A DNA stretch of 64,000 bases from Corydoras sp. C115. Its lineage: Eukaryota > Chordata > Actinopteri > Siluriformes > Callichthyidae. This document shows positions 36,497-48,168 of this stretch, piece by piece (position 1 is the first letter of the stretch; every line of letters starts with the position of its first letter). The notes below the pieces were generated by a model, which was not told the origin of the DNA, did no database searches, and worked only from the letters and a program-made list of their open reading frames with translations. A program made the translations under genes and the position numbers. The DNA is taken from assembly GCA_019802505.1 (NCBI GenBank), contig JAFMOC010000198.1, forward strand, positions 390,001-454,000. Reading direction: 5' to 3'.

Positions 36497-39400
36497 ATGG
36501 CAGGCGGGACTCGGTTTCTGTGGTTTTCGGGTTTGCTGGCGCTCTGCTCCGCCGTCTCCGCCGTCCAAAGACTCTCTGCGACCGGGAGGAACGTCTGCCT
36601 CAGCCCCAGGTTCTGTATTAGAACTCTATACAATGTCTTTGTGCTTTAAATTCCACACGGCCGGTTCGGATGTTCTGTAGGAGAACATTCATTCATTCAT
36701 TATCTTCCGCTTTATCCTCTATTAGGGTCGCAGGGGGGGGTTCCCCATGCCCATCCAGGGGAGAAAGTTTCGGGCCCTGGGCAGATACACCCAGGACAGG
36801 ACGCCACTCTATCACTGGACACAAACTTACTCATACACACACACTCTATATGGGGCAATTTGGAGAACTCAATTGACTTGATCCATGTTTTTGGACTGTG
36901 GGAGGAAACCCGGAGAACCCGGAGGAAACCCACGCGGACACGGGTAGAACATGGAAACTCCACCCAGATGGGGATTCGAACCGGGAATCCCTAGCACTGA
37001 GAGGAGAACATGCCAAACCACTAAGCCACCGTGCCGCTGTAGAAGAACATAGTTGATGAAATGTATTGAAATCCATGACCTCCCGAAGTCAACGAGGGGT
37101 AACGTCTCAGAGCCTTTCCTGTTCCTCACAGGGACGCCCTCGTGTGCTGCTCGGGTTGGACTCAGGAGGACGACGCCTGCCCCATACGTAAGGACCTACC
37201 TCGGGACGCGGGCGTCTGATCTGAGGTTCTGAGCCGTCAGTCTGATTCTGAACTCGGGTTTTTCCGCAGCTGTGTGTGAGGGACCCTCAGCCTGCACTCA
37301 GGACGAGCGGTGTGTGTTTCCAGGAGTGTGTCGATGCAAACCGGGCTTCTATGGCTTCCAGTGCAAGACACGTGAGTTTGCATGTTCTCCCTTATCTGCA
37401 TGGGTATTCGGTAAAGTGACTTGCTGGTGTGTGTGTCTGCTTTGTGATGGACGGGTGACCTGCTCTGGGTGTTTGCCTGCCTTTCACTGTGACAACACTG
37501 GGATAGGCCCCAGCACCCATGTAATCCCAGGATTTATTTCCAAGTAAACATGATATGTTTCATGTAAATTTGCATGTTCTCCACCCCTGTGTCTCCTTTA
37601 TGATGGACTGGTAACCTGCTCTGGGTGTTTGCATTCACCCTGTAAGCGCTGGGATAGGCCCCAGCACCTATGTAATCCCAGGATTTATTTCCAAGTAAAC
37701 ATGATATGTTTTATGTAAATTTGCATTTTCTCCACCCCTGTGCTTTGTGATGGACGGGTGACCTGCTCTGGGTGTTTGCCTGCCTTTCACCCTGTAAGCG
37801 CTGGGATAGGCCCCAGCACCCATGTAACCCTGATTGAGATAGTTATTGTTTATATTATTAGTTTTAGTGTTTTATTCTCTTACTGCGGGGTCCCAGGATT
37901 TTTTTCCAAGCAAACATGATATGTTTCATGTAAATTTGCATGTTCTCCACCCCGTGATGCATTTCAAAGTGTCCTCATTAAAATATCTTCAGAACGACAA
38001 TTAAAAAACATGACCCATTCACCGCAACCTCCGTTTCCCTGCAGCCTGTCCCCCTGAGTTCTGGGGCCCGGACTGTCGTGGGCAGTGCCTGTGCCACCCG
38101 CACGGCCGCTGTGATGCTGCCACCGGGGCGTGTCTCTGCCCCCCCACCCGCTGGGGGCATTTGTGCCAGAACGCCTGCACCTGTGGGCACCACGGCCGCT
38201 GCGACCCCGTCCATGGAAACTGCACCTGCGATGCGGGCTGGTGGGGTTCCTCCTGCGCCCAGACGTGCGTGTGCCACCCCAGCACCTCCACCTGCGACCC
38301 CGGCAGCGGGCGCTGCATCTGTAAAGGAAACTACTGGGGCTCCAAGTGCAATAGACGGTGCAACTGCAAGGTCTCGCCTTGTGATCAGAACACCGGGAAG
38401 TGCCAGTGCCTGAGCGGCTGGTGGGGCCCCAACTGCGAGGGCTGGTGCGAATGCGACCAGAAGTACGGCGCTTGCAACCCCCTGACGGGTGACTGTGTGT
38501 GCCAGCCGGGGTATAAAAGCCCCTTTTGCAGGGAGTCATGTAGTCCGGGGACCTACGGGAGCGGCTGCACCGAGAGGTGAGTACCTGCCGCCACACATTC
38601 TCGGGTCTGGGGTTCCGGGGCCCGTTAACAGCGGTGCCCTTTGTGTGTCTGCAGCTGCGGACATTGCGAGGGGCGAAGGCCGTGCTCCATTTTGGACGGC
38701 TCGTGCGTCTCCTGTTCGCCCGGTTGGGTCGGCTCGCGGTGCGATCAGCCCTGTCCACCCGGATCCTACGGCCAGCAGTGCCGCGAGGCGTGTCCTCGAT
38801 GTAAGGAGGACACATGTGACCCCGTCACCGGAGCATGCTCACAATGCCAACCTGGATGGAACGGGCCGAGGTATGGACACAGGAACACCCAGAAGAGGGC
38901 GCAAATTAGACCAATGTTATCCAATTTTTATCATTCCATCATTTTTGTCTCCCTTCTCTGGATATTTTCGAGCTACGGACAGGATTTTCGTAGGACACGC
39001 CCGGCTCATTGCTGAGATGAGGGCTTGTATAGGGCTAAGGAATCGGACAAAACATTCCCAAGATATACCCATTATTTCGAGCCCAAAATTCCCATTCACT
39101 GCATTATGGTTATGTTTGCACTCCCGTTACTCAGCCAATTATTAAGCTACAAATACGAAATTTGGTGGCATTGCAGATAGCTGCAGCCCAACGGATCTCG
39201 TGAAATTGCAGCGTGATCATTCTCTCCGCTCACTCCCGATCACTCTTTAAATTTGGCTTGGTTCATTTCCAATGGACAAAAATTGGATATTTAAAGTGGC
39301 GTAACTCGGCCAGTTTTTGAGCTACAATAACGAAATTTGGTGGAGTCGCAGATAGCTGCAGCCTGACGGGTCTCGTGAAATCTCAGCATTATCGCAGCAC

Positions 39401-42400
39401 TCTCACTCTTTAAATTTGGCTCTGTTCATTTCCTATGCGAAAAATTTGCTTTAATATGGCGGTACACTACGAATACGAAACTTGCCACATCCCGATAAAT
39501 TTGCGAAACCCACTGACTGATTGCATACGCCCACACACCCGGCCACGCATACTTTTACCTCGTTCGCTGATTCTTAAATGTTCCGTGCGTTGTGTGATGT
39601 TCTTCAGGTGTGACCGACCCTGTCCCGACGGAACTTTCGGAGACGGCTGCTCCTTCCTGTGCAGCCCCTGCCATCACGGCTCCTGCCATGCGATGACAGG
39701 AAGCTGTGTTTGTCACGTGGGCTTTCAGGGGGCGAGGTGAGCTTAATGAGGGGGCGATTGTTGCTGTTTGAGGTTGTAGTTTTATTTATTTTTGTGATGT
39801 TGGCTTTACAGCTGCAACAGCTCGTGTCCTGATCAGCTGTTTGGAGTGAACTGCTCGCTGCCCTGTGATTGTGGAGGTGATGGGTGTCATCATGTCACGG
39901 GGGGTTGCCCCTACAGTATGTACATCATTGTGTTTTTGTGTTGTTTGTTTTTGTTTGTGGTGTGATTTACAGACGATGTGTTTGTGAACTGCAGGTGGCA
40001 GAGCGGCGCTCATAGCGGGACTCTTGGTTCCTCTGTTGGTTCTTCTTCTGGCTGTGCTGCTTTGCTGTTGCTGCTGTGGAAGTCCTGCTAACGAGAAGGA
40101 CCGGTACGTACACCACCACCTTCTCCCCCTATAGGCTGATGGGGAAATCACACCATTGTGCAATTTTTGAGCTATCAACACAATTTTCTCAGGACACGCC
40201 CGGCTCGTCGGTGACATGAGGGCTTGTATTCTGCTGAGGAATTGGTCGAAGCGTTCTTGAGATATTACCGTTTTTCCGAGCCGAAATTCCCATTCACTTT
40301 GCATTATGGTGATTTTTGCACTCCCGAAACGTAGCCAATTTTTGAGCTACAAAAATGAATTTCGCTGGAGTCAGAGATAGCCCAAGCCAGACCGGTCTTC
40401 TAAAATCTTGGAGTGACCGCATTTTCCATTTACTCCTAATCACTCTTCAAAATTAGCTTAGTTCATTTCCCATAGGAAAAATATGAATTTCAAAATGGCG
40501 TAACAGCAAATTTTTGAGGTACAAACACAAATTTCGCTAGAATCGGAGATGACCGCACCCATATCTGTCTTCTAAAATCTTGGCGTGATTGCACTCTAAG
40601 TTCACTCCAAATCACTCTTCACAGTTAGCTTAGTTAATTTCCTATGGGAAAAATCAGAATTTCAAAATGGCGTAACTCGGCCAATTTTTGCGCTACAAAC
40701 ATGAAACTGGTCATGTCCTGACGACAGACTGAATGCACACACCTCGTTCACTGTATTGCTTGGATGTCTCCTTCGGCCACGCTGCAACCACACTCGCATT
40801 TTCATCAGGAAATGAATCTCTCTAGTTTTTAAAATTTATAAATTAATAAATATTGTCTGTGAATGTACCCAGCGATGGATTGGTGCCCTGTCCTGGGTGT
40901 ATCTGCCCAGCGCCCGAGACGTTCTCCCCTGGATGGGCATGGGGAACCCCACCGCGACCCTAATAGAGGATAAAGCGGGAGATAATGAATGAATGAATGA
41001 ATGTCTGTAAATGTAAAAGAAATGTTGTTGGGTTTTTTACATTAAATTAAAAAAAAAACTCATTCTGTAATTGTTGGACCCCTGAATTCGTGGTTCTGTA
41101 GATGTCATCATGTTAGTTCTGTCCATATTAGCCACTCTGGAACCTCATGGTGAGGTATCTACATACTTTATTGTTGACAACTCGGATGCATTTCTGTGAT
41201 GGTCCTCAGGGTGGCGGTGGGGGACGGGAGCACGCTCGGCCGGATGAAGTATCACGTCTACACCGTGTTGGCCAACATGACCGTAGCCATGCCATGTCTC
41301 ACGCTCTGGTCCTCGGGGCTCCCCCGGGTTACAGGTGAGCTTCTCCGAATTTCTTGTCTAATTTTCTTTGGATGATATAATCAAACAATTAATAAACAAT
41401 TAATAAACAACCAGGTCACATGGTGCAGGGGTTCCACTGTTGATCCAGGTTCGAATCCCAATCTGGGTGGAGTTTCTATGTTCTCCTCGTGTCCACGTGG
41501 GTTTCCTGAGAGGAGAATGTTCTAACCACTAAGCTACCGTGCCGCCCTACACCCAGGACAGGGCGCCAAATTATCACTGGGCACACCCATTAACACACAC
41601 ACTCAGTATGGGGCAATTTGGAGCACTCAATTTACCTTCGATCCATGTCTTTGGACTGTGGGATTTGAACCTTATTCAGAGGAGAACATGCTAACCACTA
41701 ATCTCATAATTAATACAGATTATTAACAAATTATTAGTGAATGTGACCTTCAGACATGTTTGCTTTACCTTCAGTGTCCCATCATGATCCCGAGCTGACC
41801 TTTAACCACAGCTTCATCGAGCCCCCCTCTGCTGGGTGGGTCACCGACTCCTTCGAGGATGAGGACGAGGACGAGGACGGGGAGGTGGTGTACTGCGTTC
41901 CTCCCAGAGAAGGTACTCCTCTCATTTAAAAGAAGCTCTCTGGTAATCTGTTATGATTTTAGATTATACTGCCACTGGATTAAAGGTGAAACAAGTGGGT
42001 TGTATTAAAGGTGAAACAAGCTGGTTCTTTACTCCAGGTTAACGGAACCTTTAAATAACGGGTTTATTTGCTTTTATATAAAGACTCCGTTTGTTTTGGC
42101 AGACGTCCCGGCCATGGCAGGGGGCGAGCTTCAGTTCCAGGAGCTGAGCTCCAAGTGCAACATGTTCCCCGAGCCCCCGACCTTCAGCAGCGAGGACATG
42201 TCCCTCGCCTTCGGCATACCGCGCACCTCCAGCATCGCCAAGTCCAAGCGGCCCTCCGTGTCCTTCGCAGAGGGAACCAAGTTCAGCCCAAAAGAGCGCC
42301 GCGGCTCGACCCAGGAGCCGGGCCGCAAGTTGAAAGGCCCCTGGGGCGTCCTCATGATCTCCAGCCTACAGGGGGTGCAGAGGGGGGACGAAGAGGCGGG

Positions 42401-43106
42401 AGGGGTAAAGGATGAGACCCAAGTCTCCACAGAGGAGCAACCGGACATCACGGCGATGGAGGCGGAGTCAGAGAGGCACGGTCCCGTCCAATCCAGGACC
42501 TACTTGGCCGTCCCGGGGAGCAGGCGACTTGTGATGTCACAACCTCAGGTCTCGGGCAATTCGCCGGAGGGTGCAGAAAATTCCCTGACGACGGTCTACA
42601 TGACTGTGGGAAAGCCCGGCCGAGCGTTCAAACCCGAAACAAGTTCCGAAGGCCCGGTGCAGGCGATGTTGCGCCGACTCGGCAGTCTCCAGAGACAGAG
42701 AGAGGATGCGGGGCAATCTAAGACCAAGGGACCCGCCGTCAGCAAGCCCACTCGCAGGAAACTGGGATCCCGAGCCAGTATGTGGGAGCAGGCGGCCGAT
42801 TCGGGGCAGACGTTCGTGGTTTTGAGAAAGCCGAGTCGGCGGAAACACGCCTCGGTCAGCTCGCCCTGTCCGGGAGGGAACGTGGACGTGCCTCGGGACA
42901 GCGCCACCCCTCAAAGACCCCTCTCGTCCATACTCAAAAGTGCTCCGGTGATCCCCGTGCAGGACTCCCACGCCGACCCCCAGACAGACGCTCCCTATGA
43001 GACGGTGGCGCCCATGGAGGATGTCTCCTCTGAAGTCATTGCCAACGAGAACCTGTCTTTACCAGATGAGGAACCCAGATATGAGAACGTTTATCTGAAC
43101 TGTTGA
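36497..43106 (+). CDS. scarf1: Scarf1 (SREC-I), scavenger receptor class F member 1 (11 exons)
   Basis: Scarf1 is a single-pass receptor of endothelial and phagocytic cells that binds modified lipoproteins, chaperones and apoptotic-cell ligands. Exons: 36497-36609, 37132-37187, 37270-37371, 38045-38576, 38655-38870, 39608-39736, 39812-39915, 39995-40103, 41210-41334, 41775-41912, 42103-43106. They join in frame to 875 residues (human 830). Residues 1-23 are a signal peptide (FLWFSGLLALCSAVSA). Residues about 40-415 are tandem Cys-rich EGF/laminin-type repeats (repeated CxC...GWWG patterns); exon 4 alone carries several. Exon 8 encodes the transmembrane helix (about 421-445: ALIAGLLVPLLVLLLAVLL, then a Cys cluster). 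The long cytosolic tail has HNHSFIEPPSAGW-like text (FNHSFIEPPSAGW), an acidic run (EDEDEDEDGE), the family block RPSVSFAEGTKF, and a terminal YENV tyrosine motif. Head-to-tail after rilp, as in human. Confidence 0.96.
36680..37040 (-). repeat. Mermaid-like SINE in scarf1 intron 1
   Basis: A full-length inverted copy from (CATT)n CATTATCTTCCGC to CACTAAGCCACCGTGCCGC. Confidence 0.85.
37376..37955 (+). repeat. Tandem repeat filling scarf1 intron 3
   Basis: Three to four diverged copies of a 150-215 bp unit contain AATTTGCATGTTCTCCACCC, GATGGACGGGTGACCTGCTC, GGGATAGGCCCCAGCACC and CCAAGTAAACATGATATG. The shared word GATATGTTT begins at about 37551, 37703 and 37918. The first copy starts a few bases after the exon 3 donor. 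Confidence 0.75.
38880..39600 (+). repeat. Complex tandem repeat array A, scarf1 intron 5
   Basis: Diverged units of about 150 bp contain GAGCTACAAATACGAAATTT-type words, CAGATAGCTGCAGCC, CTCGTGAAAT and TCATTTCC. The segment GGACACGCCCGGCTC...GAGGGCTTGTAT recurs in array B at 40130-40730, in the same orientation. Confidence 0.7.
40130..40730 (+). repeat. Complex tandem repeat array B, scarf1 intron 8
   Basis: Homologous to array A (GGACACGCCCGGCTC, ATTCCCATTCACTTTGCAT, CCAATTTTTGAGCTACAAA). Its own sub-units end in TTCAAAATGGCGTAAC. The unit is unlike any gene and is presumably a satellite-like or transposon-derived repeat. Confidence 0.7.
40862..41010 (+). repeat. Mermaid-like SINE 3' fragment
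   Basis: Starts at ACCCAGCGATGGATTGGTGC and ends in (GAAT)n, in scarf1 intron 8. Confidence 0.75.
41415..41720. repeat. Mosaic of Mermaid-like SINE pieces
   Basis: A plus-orientation head and core piece (TCCAGGTTCGAATCCCAATC) abuts minus-orientation pieces (ACCCAGGACAGGGCGCC, CTTTGGACTGTGGGA). This suggests nested insertion or rearrangement in scarf1 intron 9. Confidence 0.6.
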
Positions 43107-43289
43107 CGACGTCAGACTCTCCCAAGATAACGTTTACTTTATATACGCGTTGCCCAGAACTTTTGACCACAGACGTGTTCGAACAAGTGTCGTTCTAGTG
43201 CAGATCTAGAACATTAATGTTGAGGAAGCCACATGGGAAACCGGGATAGGCTGAAGTTTGTTCAAAATGAACTGCATTATTTTTGTAAT

Positions 43290-43600
43290 CCAAAATGAAT
43301 TGGCATGTTCTCCTCTCAGTGCTGGGGATCAAGTTTGCGTCTTCTCCTTATGTCCATGTGTGGTTTTCTCCGGGTTGTCCAGTTTCCTCCCAGGGTCCAA
43401 AAACATGGATTCATGGTGAATTGGCTACTCTAAAATGCCCCATATACTGGGTCCGTGTGAGTGAGTGTGTACCCCATTGATAGATATGTGCAAGTTTTCC
43501 CCGTGTCCATGTGGGTTTCCTCCCACAGTCCAGAAACATGGATTAATTGCCCCTATCTAAATTGCCCCTATATAGAGTGTGACATGACAGTTTTCATAGT
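43290..43600 (+). repeat. Degraded Mermaid-like SINE in scarf1 3' UTR
   Basis: Diverged head, core and 3' blocks, with part of the core appearing twice (TTTCCTCCCAGGGTCC and TTTCCTCCCACAGTCC). It lies between the scarf1 stop and polyadenylation signal, so it would be in the mRNA. Confidence 0.65.
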
Positions 43601-43832
43601 GGGTATCCCAACTTGATGGATGGGGTCAGAGCACATTGTCAGCTGTGACACCCCCCACACCCATCACAACCATGATTAAGAATCTTGCTCGTGGGTCCTT
43701 ATTGGTTGTTGGACTCGGGTTCGACCCCACAACTGTACTGCTTTTATCCTGAAGTCATCAGACGAAGGGCCGGACGTGGCCCCGGGGCCGTTAAATCTCA
43801 AGGTCTGTCCTCTTCTCTTCTATAGTCTGTTT

Positions 43833-43838
43833 AATAAA
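43833..43838 (+). terminator. scarf1: scarf1 polyadenylation signal
   Basis: AATAAA at 43833-43838, about 730 bases after the stop codon, faces the vtn signal on the other strand at 44481-44486. Confidence 0.6.
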
Positions 43839-44221
43839 ATGTCCACAAGGTCATTACTTGCTGTGTAGAGCAGTTCCATAAACAGAAACCTAAATAAACA
43901 TGCATTTTTATTATAAAGCGTTTTACATTTATACCCGCAGTACACACCTTTAAAACGAGATCTCTAATTATAGATTATAGATTAAATCCAGTATGTACTG
44001 CTCCATCGGTAAGACTCAGGGATCTTTCAGTACGTGAGTGTGTAGTACCGATGCAAACTCAGACACACTACACTACATCTGATACAGTACCAACATCCTG
44101 AAGCACCGCTGTAGACGTTTTACAATTTAATGTATATAATCATATTACTCAGTTTTTTAATTTTAGTAAAAAGTGTTTTTTTTTAATTATATATATGTAT
44201 ATGTGTATTTATGTGTGTGGG

Positions 44222-44293
<72 letters not shown>

Positions 44294-44480
44294 TGTTTGT
44301 TTTTTTTTACTGTAGCGCACGCTCCATACTACACTAATATATACTGCATACTGCCCCCCCCACTAATCCAGGTCAGGGCTGGCACTACAACCCCCTGCTC
44401 AAGAGTCTGAAGCACTGCACCACCACCACCACGTCACCCCCTGTCAACACCATAGTCAACACCATTTTATATATCACATT
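43839..44480. repeat. scarf1-vtn convergent spacer with long (TA)n microsatellite
   Basis: The spacer between the two polyadenylation signals contains an AT-dinucleotide run of about 65 bases (about 44225-44290), short CTC and ACC repeats, and no coding sequence that I recognise. Confidence 0.7.
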
Positions 44481-44486
44481 TTTATT
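44481..44486 (-). terminator. vtn: vtn polyadenylation signal
   Basis: On the minus strand AATAAA lies about 120 bases after the vtn stop codon (44605), the expected distance for a short 3' UTR. Confidence 0.65.
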
Positions 44487-44604
44487 TAGATGTATTAATT
44501 GTGTTCACAGTGATTAAGGTGGGGGGGGGGGGGTATACAGTTTATCATGACTGCAGCTGGAGATGAAGATCTCTATGTAAATTTTTGAGGGTTTGAGGCG
44601 AACC

Positions 44605-47600
44605 TCATCTCTTTTCAGCTCCTGGTTTGTCTGGACAACCAAGCCAGTATTTTCCTATTGACCTGGGGTACGGAGGATGAGCATGGTCCACCCTCTTGGT
44701 CTGCAAATTCACCCTGAAATACTGATCTGCAAACAAACAGAGAAAGAATGAAAGGGAGAGAGAGACAGATGGGATAGGATTCAGCCGTCAGGTTGGCATT
44801 ATAAATGCCCTGTGTTGGCTTTACTGCCCTGAAATAAACCCTGTAGCCTCATTACACAGTTAGCATGGGAACGGCCATGATATTACCACCGACGGATCTT
44901 CACCACGTGGGCAGCAGCGCCATCTGTCGGTCAAACGCGGACCAGCTGTGTCTTGGAACGTTAGGAACAAATGAACAATTTCATATAAGAACCACCTTTG
45001 TGGGAAATGGGCCAGTTTAGGAGATGGTGTACCATCCATCCATCCATCCATCATCTTCTGCTTTATCCTCTATTAGGGGGGTTCCCCATACCCATCCATG
45101 GGAGACCATCTTGGGCACAGGGCGGATACACCCAGGACAGGGTGCCAATCTATCACTGGGCACACACACATACACACTCTATATGGGGCAATTTGGAGAA
45201 TTCCATTGACCTTGATCCATGTTTTTGGACTGTGGGAGGAAAACGGAGAACCCGGAGGAATCCCACGGATGTGGACACGGGGAGAACATGGAAACTCCAC
45301 CCAGATGGGGATTCGAACCGGGAATCCCTAGCATTAAGAGGCGAACCACCACATTTTGGACAAACGAGGACAAAAGAATGACACGGCGCTTAAATAAGAC
45401 ATTAAAGTCTCATTACATACTGTATGTAAATGTGTACCTCCTTTGAAGAAGTAGACGCTCTGTAGGGGTCTGTTCCTGCGACGTCCATCGATGACCTCAT
45501 CCCGAAATGGGTTGGATCTGTAGTCATCAATGTTGTCGTAACCTTGTCTGTAGCCGTCTCTTCGCCTGACCTGGTCTCGCCAGAAGTCCCGACCAGAACT
45601 TTGGGCGAGTTCTTGCCCGATGTTAATGCCCCGTTCAGCCATACTCTCCCAGGAAGGTGATCGGTTCTGTCTTCTCTGTGATGTCCACTGCTGCTGATTC
45701 CACTGCTGGTCCCACTGTTGGTTCTGCTGTTGATTCCCCTGTTGGACCCACTGTCTGTTCTGCTGCTGATTCCACTGTCTGTTCTGCTGCTGACCCCACT
45801 GTTGACCCCACTGTTGGTCCCACTGCTGCTGATAACCCTGGTGCCTCCTTCCTGTCTCATACATACGTCCAGGAGACACATACATCCTTCCGGCCAGCAC
45901 TGCGTTCACTGGGGACTCGATGCCAATCCAGTCCTGACTGATGACGCGTGGCCTACTTTGATGGCTTTGAACTGTTAGAACCCAACAGAACAGCGTGAGA
46001 ACCTTTTCATTTAACCTTTGGATGCTGTCTTGAATCGTTTACAGACTTACATCCACCAAAGAGCTGGTTGAAGTGCTCCACCCAGTGGTCATAGTATATA
46101 TCTGCGTAGCGGTTAAACAGCGCAGAGGGAGAACCTCTGGACATCCGAATGCATTCTGCGTGAGACGGCTGCTGTTTGAACTCGTACTGATGGTACCGCT
46201 CACCTGGACGAAGAGCAGAGCGTGTCCCGATCACACCGTCCAACGCGAAACCGAAAGACGGGAGGAGAACATGTCCTCACCTTTGAAGAAGTAGACCTTC
46301 TCATGTCCGTGATGAGCGTGAGCCGGGACCGCGAAGGCGGCGTCCAGGTGATCGGGTATGTTCTCAAATCCATCTGAGATATTTCTGGGATAACCTTCAT
46401 CCAGAAGCCCGTTATCAAACCTCCAGTACTGTTTATCCTGAAGGACAAATGTTCAGAGGCATGATGTTCTGCTTGTGACACGTCTTTGGTTCAAAGAACT
46501 CCATAATGTTTCTCTACAGACTTTCTTAATCTCTTTAATAGGTTCTCCAATGTTTAAAACCACCATGTATCTTATCAGATACTTATTGATGGAGTCTTTG
46601 GTGTCACTGCATAACTGAAACCAGTCAACCAACCAAAGATGGCCCTCTGACGTCCTGTCTGCAGCATCCTGTGATCACTGATGGAGGATTTGAGGTTGAA
46701 GAACCCAAACTGTGCACCAACTAATGACCTACTGTCTCTGATTCTACATCTCTGAGGTGGAGCAAGGAGGTGGAGCAGTCAAACATGACAAATTTGGTGA
46801 TTCCCACTGTGATTGGAACACCAAGGGCCAAGGAGGATCTGCAGGGGATAAACTTCCAGAACTTCCACATATACCTTGTTTAGAAGGTAAAAGTTACATT
46901 ATCAGAATTATATAAGTTTATACCCTAAAGGTGGCACGGCGGCTTTGTGGTTGGCATGTTCTCCTCTCAGCGCTGGGGATTCCCAGTTCGAATCCCAATC
47001 TGGGTGGAGTTTCCATGTTCTCCCCGTGTCCGCGTGGGTTTCCTCCGGGGTTCTCCGATGTGCTCCCACAGTCCAAAAACATGGATCAAGTCAATTGAGT
47101 TCTCCAAATTTCCCCATATAGAGTGTGTATGAGTGTGTGATAGATTGCCGTCCTGTCCTGGGTGTATCTGCCCAGCGCTCTAAACGTTCTCCCCTGGATG
47201 GGACCCCCCCCCACACGACCCCAGTAGAGGATAAAGTGGAAGATGATGGATGGATGTCTACCTTGAAGATATAGGATTTTCCCTGGCAGTTAATTCGTGT
47301 GAATGCAGCATCAATTGGACCCTTTATTCCCCAAATGTCTTCAATGAGTTTGGGAAAACCCGGTGACACCGACTTCTCATCCAGTTCGAAGAAATGCTGT
47401 CCTGTCGATCCGAGTAAATTAATACAAATTAATCTTTTTTTTAAATAAATAATAATTAATATTGTCACTAGATCCCAATAAATCCTCACCTCTGAAAGCG
47501 TAAACAGTTCCATTTTTAAGCTGCATGAAGGAATCAAAAGCCCTCCCACTGCACACATCAGCATCAGGGTCTGGCTGTGGTGGAGCCACGGTGGTGGAGA

Positions 47601-48060
47601 ACCCCGTGAGGGCCATCACTCTGAGGTTCTCATGTCGCCGTGTGGGCTGCACCTCCGTACTGTTGTCATCGTCCTCAGGGAGAGTGGGAAAGGTGTCTCC
47701 ACGGGCTGTGGGTGGACAGAAGTATAGATTTCTTATTGTATAATCAATAAATTAATAATTAATAATTAAACAAAGGAGGCAAACATGTTAGACTCTGAGA
47801 ACGTTGATTTAATGTTAAATATCTGTGAGGAGCAAAAGTATGTGAGGTTTTAAGATTAGGATTTTACAGTTTCTATTCATACTTATAAATTCTCACTGCT
47901 TTTTAAAAATGCACGATAAATAAAAACTGCGACTATAAACTACATTCCTGCTTTCAGTTTGACTTCAATACAAAACTACATAAAGGGTCAAACTCAAGGG
48001 CCGCGGGCCATTTCCATGCGATATATAAACATATCCGGCCCATGAGATCATTTTACATAG

Positions 48061-48115
<55 letters not shown>

Positions 48116-48136
48116 TTTTTTTTTGGCCCGGCTATA

Positions 48137-48168
<32 letters not shown>

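Noticed and set aside
37964..38815. 283-codon minus-strand ORF rich in Arg, Gly and Ser
   Set aside because: It is the antisense shadow of the GC-rich Cys repeats in scarf1 exons 4-5, whose sense reading matches the family.
45402..45881. Ser/Gly/Thr-rich ORFs on both strands over vtn exon 7
   Set aside because: They are alternative frames of the coding Gln/Trp tandem repeat; only the frame continuous with the hemopexin-like sequence fits vitronectin.
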